Source of the DNA: a virus
Length of the DNA: 21,200 nt
Virus record (IMG/VR): IMGVR_UViG_3300031616_000202
Span: 1-21,200 of that record
Reading direction: 5' to 3' (one strand)
The notes under the pieces were generated by a model that had not been told where the DNA came from, made no database searches, and was given only the letters and a program-made list of their open reading frames with translations. The position numbers were made by a program, and so were the translations under genes. Of the stretch, positions 13,191-19,972 are shown piece after piece (the first letter of the stretch is position 1; each line of letters starts with the position of its first letter).

Positions 13191-13313
13191 GCCGCCCGGC
13201 GATATCGCGGCGGATGCTCACCGTCGAGTCAGCCCGGCAGGCGGATGGGGAGGGGCGGCCGCCGCCATCTCCTCGCCTGGGCCGGCGGACGAAAAGGACG
13301 ATGCAACCGGCAA
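13191..13313 (+). pseudogene. Third relic of the ejection-protein gene (start of the transglycosylase-like region)
   Basis: Bases 13191-13313 match 6654-6788, the part of the large gene coding for GDIAAV to EKDNVAG. Relative to copy 1 there is an 11-base loss between two GGCGG runs and a one-base loss in a G-run. Between these the frame is shifted, and after the second it is restored (PADEKDDATG against VNEKDNVAG). The relic ends directly in the third inter-cassette repeat, so its core and C-terminal domain are gone. Confidence 0.8.
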
Positions 13314-13318
13314 TGGTA

Positions 13319-13394
13319 TTGACTCGATATGAACAAAAGGTGCTCATCTGAGCATGACGATGGGGCGGATGTCAGGGTCTGACGCGCTGACCTG
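13319..13394 (+). repeat. Inter-cassette repeat, copy 3
   Basis: It begins TTGACTCGATATGAACAAAA and ends GCGCTGACCTG, the same length (76 bases) as copy 2 and with similar sequence between the end blocks. The codon reading is LTRYEQKVLI followed by a stop. It joins the third core relic on its left and leads into the truncated partner gene at 13434. Confidence 0.7.
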
Positions 13395-13437
13395 GCAGGA
13401 GGATCGCGTGATGAATGCCGGGGGAAGCGCGGAATGA
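13354..13437 (+). CDS. Possible short leader or relic ORF before 13434
   Basis: A 27-codon frame from ATG 13354 ends EDRVMNAGGSAE, and its TGA overlaps the next start (ATGA at 13434). Inside it, AGGAGG (13397-13402) sits eight bases before ATG 13411, so the ribosome may begin there and make only MNAGGSAE before reaching the overlap. The codons for DALT overlap the right block of the repeat, and at 8809-8820 the same four residues are coded with a GAT-for-GAC change. Too short for independent coding proof. Confidence 0.35.
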   Translation: MTMGRMSGSDALTWQEDRVMNAGGSAE

Positions 13438-13643
13438 GGTTTGCTCAAACAGGTTGGGTCGCACACGCGTTTCTCCTGAGCGCTGTCGCAACCGGATATT
13501 ATTTAATCGATTGGCCACGGCCGACGTTCCGGGAGTGCTGGAACGGGTATTTCCTGATCCCAATAGAAGACCGGTGGCTGCATGAGCTGAGCGACCTGAA
13601 GGACTGCCGGGAAACATCTGCGGCCGAAGCGATAAAGGTTTGA
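13434..13643 (+). CDS. Truncated paralogue of the Sel1-like membrane-anchored protein
   Basis: The product is 69 residues: an N-terminal hydrophobic helix (about residues 8-25, WVAHAFLLSAVATGYYLI), then DWPRPTFREC and ELSDLKDCRETSAAEA. The pattern WPR-x-T-x-x-x-C followed about 25 residues later by D-x-x-x-C-x-E and a helix start matches residues 29-72 of the protein at 11529. The repeat-bearing C-terminal part is absent. It is either a minimal partner protein or the 5' remnant of a longer one. It follows the third inter-cassette repeat, whose enzymatic unit is lost. Confidence 0.55.
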   Translation: MRFAQTGWVAHAFLLSAVATGYYLIDWPRPTFRECWNGYFLIPIEDRWLHELSDLKDCRETSAAEAIKV

Positions 13644-13645
13644 AA

Positions 13646-13657
13646 CCGGGATCCCGG
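13646..13657. terminator. Palindrome between convergent genes, weak terminator candidate
   Basis: CCGGGATCCCGG is a perfect 12-base palindrome in the 29-base gap between the stops of the rightward 13434 gene and the leftward methyltransferase gene. The stem is short and no T-run follows on either strand, so bidirectional termination is possible but weakly supported. Confidence 0.3.
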
Positions 13658-13672
13658 AATTCGCCGTGCCAA

Positions 13673-14383
13673 TTACGCGGGGCGCCGAGCCTCGACATAT
13701 TGAGAAAGTCGAGGATCGTGATTGAAGCGGTCGGCGTGCGAATCCAGAAAGCCGAGCACCGAACCCGGATCCTTGTACCCATAATGCACGCAGTCGGAAA
13801 AGCCGGCTGCGCCGAGCGCGCTCAACAGCTCCGCTCGCGAGTAGATATGGGCATGGCCATGTTCGTAAAAGGTTGAGTTCAGGAGATCGCACGAGACTGA
13901 GCCATCCAGGATGCCGGCGCTCAGCCAGTCGAGATCGGGCGTGGCGACTCGCATCGTTCCGCCTGGCTTCAGGATCCGGAAGCATTCACGGAGAAGCGCA
14001 AACCCGCGATCCTTGTCGACATGTTCGATCAGCTCCTCGAGCAGGATGAGATCGACCGACCCGCTTGTGAATGGCAGGGTCCTCATGACATTCACATAGC
14101 TGTCGGCGCGGGGATCGATATCCACCGTCAACGCGCCCTCGATGGTGTTGCCGCCGCCGCCGAGATTCAGCAGGCGCGAGCCCTGCGCACTGGCTTCCCA
14201 TTTCCGGCGATAGGCTTTCGAGACCGTCGGACCTAGCAGCGGCCACAGGAACGGAATCTTGGTGCTGGCGAAGCGCGCAACCGCATGCAACGCGCCGTAG
14301 CGTGCGCGGTAGAGCTTCAGCCGGTTGAGCAGGCCGGGCGGGGTGGCCGTAGGCAATGAGAACGGCAGGGAAGGATTCTGCAT
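13673..14383 (-). CDS. SAM-dependent methyltransferase (Methyltransf_11-type), likely cargo gene
   Basis: The 236-residue protein has a class-I methyltransferase fold. LLNLGGGGNT (residues 71-80) is the glycine-rich SAM loop and LTVDIDP the acidic end of strand 2. LPFTSGSVDLILLEELIEHV (103-122) matches the 'lPF.d.sfD.v....vleHv' signature, and FRILKPGGTMRVATPDLDWL (135-154) the next strand and hairpin. Residues 1-60 are basic and hydrophobic with LKLYRARYG. Such proteins near surface-polysaccharide genes often modify sugars or related small substrates; nothing here fixes the substrate. It is the only leftward gene between the late operons, a common arrangement for a moron expressed from its own promoter. 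The ATG at 14383 has no clear ribosome site. The fold is confident; the role is not. Confidence 0.8.
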   Translation of the reverse strand: MQNPSLPFSLPTATPPGLLNRLKLYRARYGALHAVARFASTKIPFLWPLLGPTVSKAYRRKWEASAQGSRLLNLGGGGNTIEGALTVDIDPRADSYVNVMRTLPFTSGSVDLILLEELIEHVDKDRGFALLRECFRILKPGGTMRVATPDLDWLSAGILDGSVSCDLLNSTFYEHGHAHIYSRAELLSALGAAGFSDCVHYGYKDPGSVLGFLDSHADRFNHDPRLSQYVEARRPA

Positions 14384-14589
14384 TTCAGTAGCCTAGGGTT
14401 GGTTTGATTGAACGCAAGCCCCCGTGCGGTTGCTGGTCGGTTCGACTACGAGTCCGCGTAGCGTTGCTATTGCGTTCGAATTCGCATTGTCGAGCGGATG
14501 TCTCGTCGTGACTGCGCCAATCCAAAGACGCCCTTGATTCAACAAGTGTCAGCTTCGCCGTATCTCCTGTCCATTATCAGGAGGTGCGC
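14384..14589. promoter_or_regulatory. Divergent intergenic region before the tail fibre
   Basis: This gap separates the leftward methyltransferase from the rightward fibre and must hold any promoters for both, but no convincing -35/-10 pair is visible. GCCTAGGGTT at 14391-14400 also occurs at 5757-5766 region, and CCTTGATTCAA at 14532-14542 also occurs at 5731-5741, so two short words from the hairpin region before the ejection gene recur here. AGGAGG at 14579-14584 is the ribosome site that selects GTG 14590. Confidence 0.4.
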
Positions 14590-17500
14590 GTGGCAGGTAT
14601 CAGTTCGAATGTTTACAGCGGTCCTTATGACGCAGACGGCGCGCAAACCGCGTTCCCATTCACCTTCTCGATCGCGACAGAGAACGAGGCCGCCGTCGAG
14701 ATGGACGGTCTGCCGGTTTCGCCCGATTTATACCGGGTCACGTTCGACAACGCCGGAGGCACCGTTACCTTCCTGACGCCGCCGGCCCTGCATGCGCAGA
14801 TCCTGCTTCGGTCGAACCCCGACTATCTCCAGACAAGCAGTTTCGAGAATGAGGGCTCCTATAACCTCGATACGGTCAACCTGATTAACCGTCGCGCCAC
14901 GATCCGCGATCTTGTGACGAAGGAAATGGCGGATCGGGCGTTGAAGGTTCCGCCCGGCGCGTTGGCTCCGGATCTGCCGTCCTTGATCGATAGCGACGGC
15001 ATGGTGCTGAGCGTAGCCGACGGCCGACTCCGCTGGATTGCGAACGACAATGCCTCCGCCGAAGATGCGGCGGCGCGGGCGGAGGCGGCCGCCGCTGGTG
15101 CTGCTGCGCAGGCAATTTTGGCGGACACGGCCCGCATCCGGGTAGAAGCGATCGCCGGCACTGGAGTTGGTCGGGTTTTCGAGAGCTGGGCCGCGCTTTC
15201 GGCCGTCACCGGCGCAGCCGACGACGGAGCGGTGGTGATCGATGCCGATGGAGGGGCGCACGCCGACCCGATCGTCGGCGGCACTGTCGCCAATGCCGGG
15301 GTATTTCGTTACGTCGTCGGAACACCACATGGTTGGAAGCGGATCGCAAATACTCTCGCGCTCGACGCCAGCTTGAGCGCAGCCACGGCAACTGCCGCCG
15401 CGGCTTCCGCAACAAGCGCTCTTGCGCGTGTTGATCCGGCGCATGCCAATGAACACTGTGCTCTGATTCAGGGCTGCGCAGTCAATAGTGCGACCACCAA
15501 TGCCGATAATACCGTTACACTGAACGGAACTACGGCGAGTTTCTCGTTCCTTCCGACACCCGCGTTTCTAGCCGCTCGCGCCGCGGGTTCGGTCGTGACA
15601 TTTGTCTTTGAACGTGTGTCTGGCTCGGCGTTGACCACCGCGCCGGTGCTTTATCGCAAGGCTGGTTTCACCAACCTGCATGCGGATACGATGACGCTCA
15701 ATAGTTATGGCGAATATTCGATCAGCTTTGTCATCGACGCCACTTGTGACAGCATCCAGATAGTTGCGGCCAGCGCTGGTTCAACCATCATGAAAATGCC
15801 CGGATTCGCACCGCTTCAGCCGGCACGGGCGCACAGTGATGCAAAGCTGTTAGCGACGGAAGGATTTCAACGCTCGAAAATAGATACAATCCTGCCGATC
15901 TCGTACACCGTTTCGCCGACCGGCCTTTCTGGGGGCTCAACCTACTCGAACGGATCCTTCACGATTCCGCCCGGTGGAGGTGGAGGCATTGACCTTCTTT
16001 CTCCGCTTGCAATCACGGATGGCGGGTACGGTGTGGTCTCGTTCGAGAGCAACATGCCACTCGGTAACGTCATCAATTCGCTCAGTACTATTTACAGCTC
16101 CGGACATACGGGCGCGCCAATAACGACACCTGCGTTCGAGCAAATCGGCGAAACATTGTATCAGATCGTGTTCGATGTTCAGTCGGCAGGTTATCCCTTT
16201 GCCGGGTTTCGAATCTTTACCAACAACACCACCACCCTAACGGCCGTCATCTCGAACATCCAGATCTGGCCGGGCAAGGTGCTGCCAGCCACGCTCAAAG
16301 TGCCGGCGCTCGTGAAAGACTATGCCGATAGCGCGGCATATCTTGCGATTTCCGACCTGCCCGCACGCCACCGTGTCCACGTCTGGGGCGACAGCACCTC
16401 GCACAATTACGCCCTCCCGGTAACCGACAACTGGCCTGCGCTGTTGCAGGGTCGGTCAGGCGATGCCGCCAGGCTTCTCAACCATGCCTTTGCCGGCAAT
16501 GTCGCCAACACCGGTGATGCACAGGTGGCGGCGCTGAATCCAGTCATCACGGTCAGCGGCAATGCGATCCCGGCCGACCTGACGCCAGTCGCGGTAACTG
16601 CCTATGACATCGCGCCAGTCATGGGTTTTACGGCGAGCAACCCGGATCTCGACAACATCTGGCTAGTCGAGGGCCGCAAGGTTCGCGTGTCCTCCACGAC
16701 ATTCGACGGATCCCAAAATCCGACCGCGCTAACCCTCACCCCCATCTCCCCGGCAGCTGCGCCAACTCCGGTCCCGCCCGGCTCCAAGATGATGTGCGTC
16801 CAGGGCCTTCAGGCCACCAACGATTTCCACATTATCTGGGGCTGGTTCAACTCGTCGGCGCAGACGATCACCGGGATGATCCCGATCGTCGCCCGGGTCG
16901 GCATGCAGAACTGCCTCATCATGCCCGCGTTGCAGGCGCTAAGCTCGGGACCGGTAAACCCCTATTCCGCGCAGATGCAGGCGATGTGGCCCGGCCGGGT
17001 CTATGACCCCAATTTCGCGCCGACCGCGCCCGAGCTGGCCTATCTGCTCGCAACCTATGGCTGGTCGCCCGATGCCACCGACCTCACCTATATCGCCGCG
17101 AACAAGATCCCGCCCGGGCTGCGCATGCCCAGCGACAATATCCATCTCAACCGGATGGGCGGCGATCTGATCGCGCGGCGCGTGTATAATTCGCCGCAAT
17201 ATCAGGCGATGCTGTTCGGGCACACCACGCCCGATGCACGGGTCGGCGCAGTCCAGATGTTCGCGAGCAAGCCCAACGCCCGCTGGCTGCCCTGTGATGG
17301 TGCCGTCTATACCCAGGCGGCTTATCCCGCCCTGTTCGGCGCGATCGGCGCGCAGCCCAATATCGGATCGTCGACGATTGCTACCGCCGGTGCCGGCACG
17401 GTCAACACGATCGAGTTCGGCAATGCGCTCTACATGGCCTTCACCACGACGGGCATCTATTCGGCGAGCGATCCCAAGGCGACCTGGACGCTGCGCCAGG

Positions 17501-18336
17501 CCGGCAATTTCAACCACGGCATCTGGGACGGCGCGCAATGGATCGCGGTCGGCGCGGCCGGCATCCTCTACACCTCGAGCGACGGCCTGACCTGGGCCTC
17601 CCAGACCAGCCCGAGCGGCGGGACGGCGATCAACTTCATCATGAAGGCATCGACCCATTATCTCATCCAATATGGCGGCACGATCGCCAGCGCCGCGACC
17701 GTCACCGGCACATGGACCGCGCGCGCGACCGGCAAGGCCTTCAACGTCAGCCGGATCGCCTGGAGCGGCACCGTGCTCGTCGCGGTCGACAATCTGATAC
17801 CGATCTATTCGACCGACGACGGTGTGACCTGGTCGAACGGCTCAGTGTCGGCCGCCGCCGGCTCACCAAATTCGCTCTATTTCCCAGCTTATGGCAACGG
17901 TCTGTTCGTCGTCTTCGGGCTCAGTGGTCGCGCGCTCAAATCGACTGATGGCATCAACTGGACCGACAACCGGCAGGCAGGGGTCACCGGCAGCCTGCAG
18001 AATTGCGCGGTATGGGACGGTGAGGACTGGATCCTTCCACCCCCGACTACCCTCTTCCAACTCTACGCCTCGCGCGACAATTTCGCGACGCCGATGCGGT
18101 CGATCTACCGGGGTGTGCTCGATTATGTGACCGCGTTGCTGGTGGTTGGGCCCGTCCCGCTGGCCCGCAACGATCTCTATATTTTCCCCGGCGCCGGGAC
18201 ATCCGGCAATATCCTGGTTGTCGACAAATATAGCTACAACAAGGCGACCAGCTTCGTGGCGCCCTTGCTGACCCCGATCCTCACAGGCGGGTCGCCCGGC
18301 GTCGAGCGTAGCTATGTCTATGCGGGCGAATCGTGA
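14590..18336 (+). CDS. Tail fibre/spike with SGNH esterase domain, collar domain and Asp-box repeats
   Basis: GTG 14590 is chosen because AGGAGG ends five bases before it; the in-frame GTG 14584 overlaps that site. The product has 1248 residues. About 1-135 resemble the T7-fibre virion-attachment domain (YSGPYDADGAQTAFPFTFSI, then TVTFLTPPALHAQILLR and YNLDTVNLI). About 150-190 form an Ala-rich coiled coil, and about 290-560 are beta-rich, perhaps glycan binding. An SGNH hydrolase follows: WGDST (G600-D601-S602) starts it and SDNIHLN (D849-x-x-H852) supplies the Asp-His pair. About 886-922 is a tail-collar motif (ARWLPCDGAVYTQAAYPALF), and about 950-1200 has Asp-box-like turns (SSDGLTW, STDDGVTW, STDGINW), suggesting a propeller. 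The esterase probably deacylates a surface polysaccharide during adsorption. The stop overlaps the next start. Confidence 0.82.
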   Translation: MAGISSNVYSGPYDADGAQTAFPFTFSIATENEAAVEMDGLPVSPDLYRVTFDNAGGTVTFLTPPALHAQILLRSNPDYLQTSSFENEGSYNLDTVNLINRRATIRDLVTKEMADRALKVPPGALAPDLPSLIDSDGMVLSVADGRLRWIANDNASAEDAAARAEAAAAGAAAQAILADTARIRVEAIAGTGVGRVFESWAALSAVTGAADDGAVVIDADGGAHADPIVGGTVANAGVFRYVVGTPHGWKRIANTLALDASLSAATATAAAASATSALARVDPAHANEHCALIQGCAVNSATTNADNTVTLNGTTASFSFLPTPAFLAARAAGSVVTFVFERVSGSALTTAPVLYRKAGFTNLHADTMTLNSYGEYSISFVIDATCDSIQIVAASAGSTIMKMPGFAPLQPARAHSDAKLLATEGFQRSKIDTILPISYTVSPTGLSGGSTYSNGSFTIPPGGGGGIDLLSPLAITDGGYGVVSFESNMPLGNVINSLSTIYSSGHTGAPITTPAFEQIGETLYQIVFDVQSAGYPFAGFRIFTNNTTTLTAVISNIQIWPGKVLPATLKVPALVKDYADSAAYLAISDLPARHRVHVWGDSTSHNYALPVTDNWPALLQGRSGDAARLLNHAFAGNVANTGDAQVAALNPVITVSGNAIPADLTPVAVTAYDIAPVMGFTASNPDLDNIWLVEGRKVRVSSTTFDGSQNPTALTLTPISPAAAPTPVPPGSKMMCVQGLQATNDFHIIWGWFNSSAQTITGMIPIVARVGMQNCLIMPALQALSSGPVNPYSAQMQAMWPGRVYDPNFAPTAPELAYLLATYGWSPDATDLTYIAANKIPPGLRMPSDNIHLNRMGGDLIARRVYNSPQYQAMLFGHTTPDARVGAVQMFASKPNARWLPCDGAVYTQAAYPALFGAIGAQPNIGSSTIATAGAGTVNTIEFGNALYMAFTTTGIYSASDPKATWTLRQAGNFNHGIWDGAQWIAVGAAGILYTSSDGLTWASQTSPSGGTAINFIMKASTHYLIQYGGTIASAATVTGTWTARATGKAFNVSRIAWSGTVLVAVDNLIPIYSTDDGVTWSNGSVSAAAGSPNSLYFPAYGNGLFVVFGLSGRALKSTDGINWTDNRQAGVTGSLQNCAVWDGEDWILPPPTTLFQLYASRDNFATPMRSIYRGVLDYVTALLVVGPVPLARNDLYIFPGAGTSGNILVVDKYSYNKATSFVAPLLTPILTGGSPGVERSYVYAGES

Positions 18337-18626
18337 TGGCGCCCCGCAAATCCGAGGCCGGGGGTATCGAGAATATCGACACCGGCATCGCGCTCCTGCT
18401 CGGCGAGATCCGCGGGCAGATGCGTGAACTCATCCACTCCACCAACGCCACAGGCATGAAAATCGATGCTTTGGCCGCGCGCGTCTCGGCGCTCGAGGCT
18501 GAGCATAACCGCCGCCAGGGCGCCAGCAACGTCCTGCACGCGCTGCTCAAGAGCCCGGTGCTTGGCTGGCTGGTCGGCGTCTCCGTCTCGGCCTGGGCGA
18601 TTCTGACCGGAAAGGTTCACCCATGA
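18336..18626 (+). CDS. Small coiled-coil protein with C-terminal membrane helix (lysis module)
   Basis: ATG 18336 overlaps the fibre stop (TGATG); GTG 18333 just before it is also possible. The 96-residue product has a helical region with heptad-like spacing (GEIRGQMRELIHSTNATGMK and ALAARVSALEAEHNRR) and one hydrophobic helix near the C-terminus (VLGWLVGVSVSAWAIL). Small proteins of this plan are common directly before phage endolysins and are often annotated as holin-like or hypothetical. Here a second holin candidate follows at 19069, so this protein might be a holin, an antiholin or a membrane organiser. The stop overlaps the endolysin start (ATGA). Confidence 0.6.
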   Translation: MAPRKSEAGGIENIDTGIALLLGEIRGQMRELIHSTNATGMKIDALAARVSALEAEHNRRQGASNVLHALLKSPVLGWLVGVSVSAWAILTGKVHP

Positions 18627-19072
18627 TCCATAGCAAGGCAGCCCGCGACCTGATCGCCGCGTTCGAAGGTCGCCGCCACCAGGCCTATCCCGATCCCGCG
18701 ACCGGCGGTGATCCCTGGACGATTGGCGTCGGCCATACCGGGCCCGAGGTCCACAAGGGGCTGACATGGGACGATGCCCGGATCGATGCGGCGCTCGATG
18801 CCGATCTGAAGCGCTTCGATGAAGGGGTGAGCGCGCTGATCGGCGCGGCGCCGACCGTGCAGAACGAGTTCGATGCGCTCGTTTCGTTCGCGTTCAACCT
18901 CGGGCTCGGCAATCTCGGCAAGTCGAGCCTGTTGTCGTCCCACAAGGCCGGCGACAAGGCCGGCGCCACGATCGAATTCGCTCGGTGGAACCGGGCAGGG
19001 GGCAAGCCGATGTCCGGCCTGACCCGGCGTCGCGCGGCCGAGGCGCGGCTGTATCAGGGCGCGCGGCCATGA
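18623..19072 (+). CDS. Endolysin, GH24 lysozyme
   Basis: This 149-residue muramidase cleaves the MurNAc-GlcNAc bond. The T4-lysozyme-type catalytic triad is visible: E15 in FEG, D24 eight residues later, and T33 in WTIGVGHT, with a small GGDP insertion between D24 and T33. NEFDALVSFAFNLGLGNL and the closing SGLTRRRAAEARLY segment are also family signatures. There is no signal peptide or N-terminal membrane anchor, so export must depend on a holin rather than on Sec. Start and stop overlap both neighbours by ATGA, giving a rigidly coupled lysis operon. Length and motifs are fully typical of phage endolysins. Confidence 0.93.
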   Translation: MIHSKAARDLIAAFEGRRHQAYPDPATGGDPWTIGVGHTGPEVHKGLTWDDARIDAALDADLKRFDEGVSALIGAAPTVQNEFDALVSFAFNLGLGNLGKSSLLSSHKAGDKAGATIEFARWNRAGGKPMSGLTRRRAAEARLYQGARP

Positions 19073-19311
19073 GCCTCAATTTCCTGAAAGGCCCGACGAA
19101 CCAGCATCTCGAGCTGTCGCGGATGCTGTGGGCCATCTCCATGCTGTCCGGCATCGGGTTCGCCGGCGCGCACCTCGTTATCGACCACGCCTTCAGCATC
19201 ATCGAGTTCGGGACCGGCATGGGCCTGCTGATGGCGGGCGGGGGTGGTGCCACGGCGATGAAGGATACTGCGGTCGCCCGGGCCGTCTCACCACCGGAGC
19301 CGGGATCATGA
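19069..19311 (+). CDS. Holin-like small membrane protein
   Basis: ATG 19069 overlaps the endolysin stop (ATGA). The 80-residue product has two hydrophobic stretches, LWAISMLSGIGFAGAHLVI and a Gly-rich IIEFGTGMGLLMAGGGGATA, separated by a short DHAFS loop, with a polar N-terminus (FLKGPTNQHLELSR). Size, two-helix plan and position directly behind the endolysin agree with a holin that permeabilises the inner membrane to release the lysozyme. Holins have little sequence conservation, so the assignment rests on topology and context. The stop overlaps the next start. Confidence 0.65.
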   Translation: MSLNFLKGPTNQHLELSRMLWAISMLSGIGFAGAHLVIDHAFSIIEFGTGMGLLMAGGGGATAMKDTAVARAVSPPEPGS

Positions 19312-19412
19312 TCTGGCTGAAACGGGCCGTGATCGACACCGCCTGGCTAGCCCTGGGCGGGTTCGCCCTGCTCCTCTGGATGGAACGGGAGGCGGGATAT
19401 GGAGTGGATTGA
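19308..19412 (+). CDS. 34-residue single-helix membrane peptide
   Basis: ATG 19308 overlaps the holin-like stop (ATGA), and the TGA at 19410-19412 lies inside the spanin gene that starts at 19399. The peptide MIWLKRAVIDTAWLALGGFA continues into LLLWMEREAGYGVD: a basic start, one hydrophobic helix and an acidic tail. The overlaps on both sides argue that it is a real gene despite its size. It could be a holin regulator or spanin accessory; no family is recognised. Confidence 0.6.
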   Translation: MIWLKRAVIDTAWLALGGFALLLWMEREAGYGVD

Positions 19413-19770
19413 AAAGAACCTCGCAAAGGTCAGCCTCATCACGGCGGCGGCGTTGATCCTGCTCGCAGTGTTCGGCTGGCATGAATGGCGGGCAACGCGA
19501 ACGGCCAAAGTCGAGGCCAGGCTCGCGACTGGCCAGGCGGGTGCGGCGCTCGCCAGCGGCCAGGATGCCGCCAACACCATCGGCAACCGCATGGAAGCGG
19601 ACGCCGCCACTGACACCGTCACCAGGGAAAACGACCATGCGATACGGACTGCCCCGGGCGCGGATGCGCCTGTCGATCCCGCTCTGCGCGATGCTGCTTT
19701 GCGCGGCTTGTGTCGGCGCGCCGCCTATCGTCACGACGCCAAATGCCTGCAGCACGCTGATCCCCGATAG
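19399..19770 (+). CDS. Inner-membrane spanin (Rz-like)
   Basis: This 123-residue protein begins with an N-terminal membrane helix (VSLITAAALILLAVFGW, about residues 11-27). A charged, Ala/Arg/Glu-rich periplasmic helix follows (RATRTAKVEARLATGQAGAA and TVTRENDHAIR). This is the plan of Rz inner-membrane spanins, which join the outer-membrane partner and fuse the envelope membranes at the end of lysis. It overlaps the 34-residue peptide by 14 bases. The outer-membrane partner is encoded within it in the +1 frame (19637), the classic Rz/Rz1 arrangement. Sequence identity to known spanins is not expected to be high; topology and nesting carry the call. Confidence 0.75.
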   Translation: MEWIEKNLAKVSLITAAALILLAVFGWHEWRATRTAKVEARLATGQAGAALASGQDAANTIGNRMEADAATDTVTRENDHAIRTAPGADAPVDPALRDAALRGLCRRAAYRHDAKCLQHADPR

Positions 19771-19972
19771 CTGGCGGTCGCCGGTCGCGGGCGCCGATCT
19801 GCCGGACGGAAACACCGTCGCCGACTGGGTCGCGTTCGGCGATGCGCAGACCGGTCAGCTCGACAAAGCGAACGGCCGGACGACCGACGCGCTGGCGATC
19901 ATCGGGCGCTGCGAGGCGCGTGATCTGGCCGCGGTGAAGAAAGCCCGGCCCAAAGTCCTCGGCATCTTCTGA
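19637..19972 (+). CDS. Outer-membrane lipoprotein spanin (Rz1-like), nested in Rz
   Basis: Starting at ATG 19637 (or ATG 19664) in the +1 frame of the Rz-like gene, the product opens MRYGLPRARMRLSIPLCAML and then LCAACVGAPP: a basic start, a hydrophobic segment and a lipobox ending at C25 (-3 residue Cys is unusual but tolerated). The mature protein of about 87 residues would be an outer-membrane lipoprotein facing the periplasm. Overlap with Rz spans 134 bases, after which the frame continues alone. It is longer than lambda Rz1 and not notably Pro-rich, and it ends KVLGIF. The stop codon directly abuts the stop of the leftward winged-helix gene. Confidence 0.75.
   Translation: MRYGLPRARMRLSIPLCAMLLCAACVGAPPIVTTPNACSTLIPDSWRSPVAGADLPDGNTVADWVAFGDAQTGQLDKANGRTTDALAIIGRCEARDLAAVKKARPKVLGIF

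Noticed and set aside
13319-13350. Start of a LuxR-type helix-turn-helix (LTRYEQKVLI resembles the LTxREQEVL signature)
   Set aside because: Only ten residues match, all three copies stop soon afterwards, and no helix-turn-helix continuation exists.
6937-13394. CRISPR array or insertion sequence as explanation for the repeats
   Set aside because: Repeats are long, few, unequal and coding; there are no short regular spacers, transposase gene or terminal inverted repeats.
13640-14246. Forward frames across 13640-14236 and minus frame 13986-14246
   Set aside because: All are shadows of the methyltransferase gene, whose SAM-binding motifs fix the true frame.
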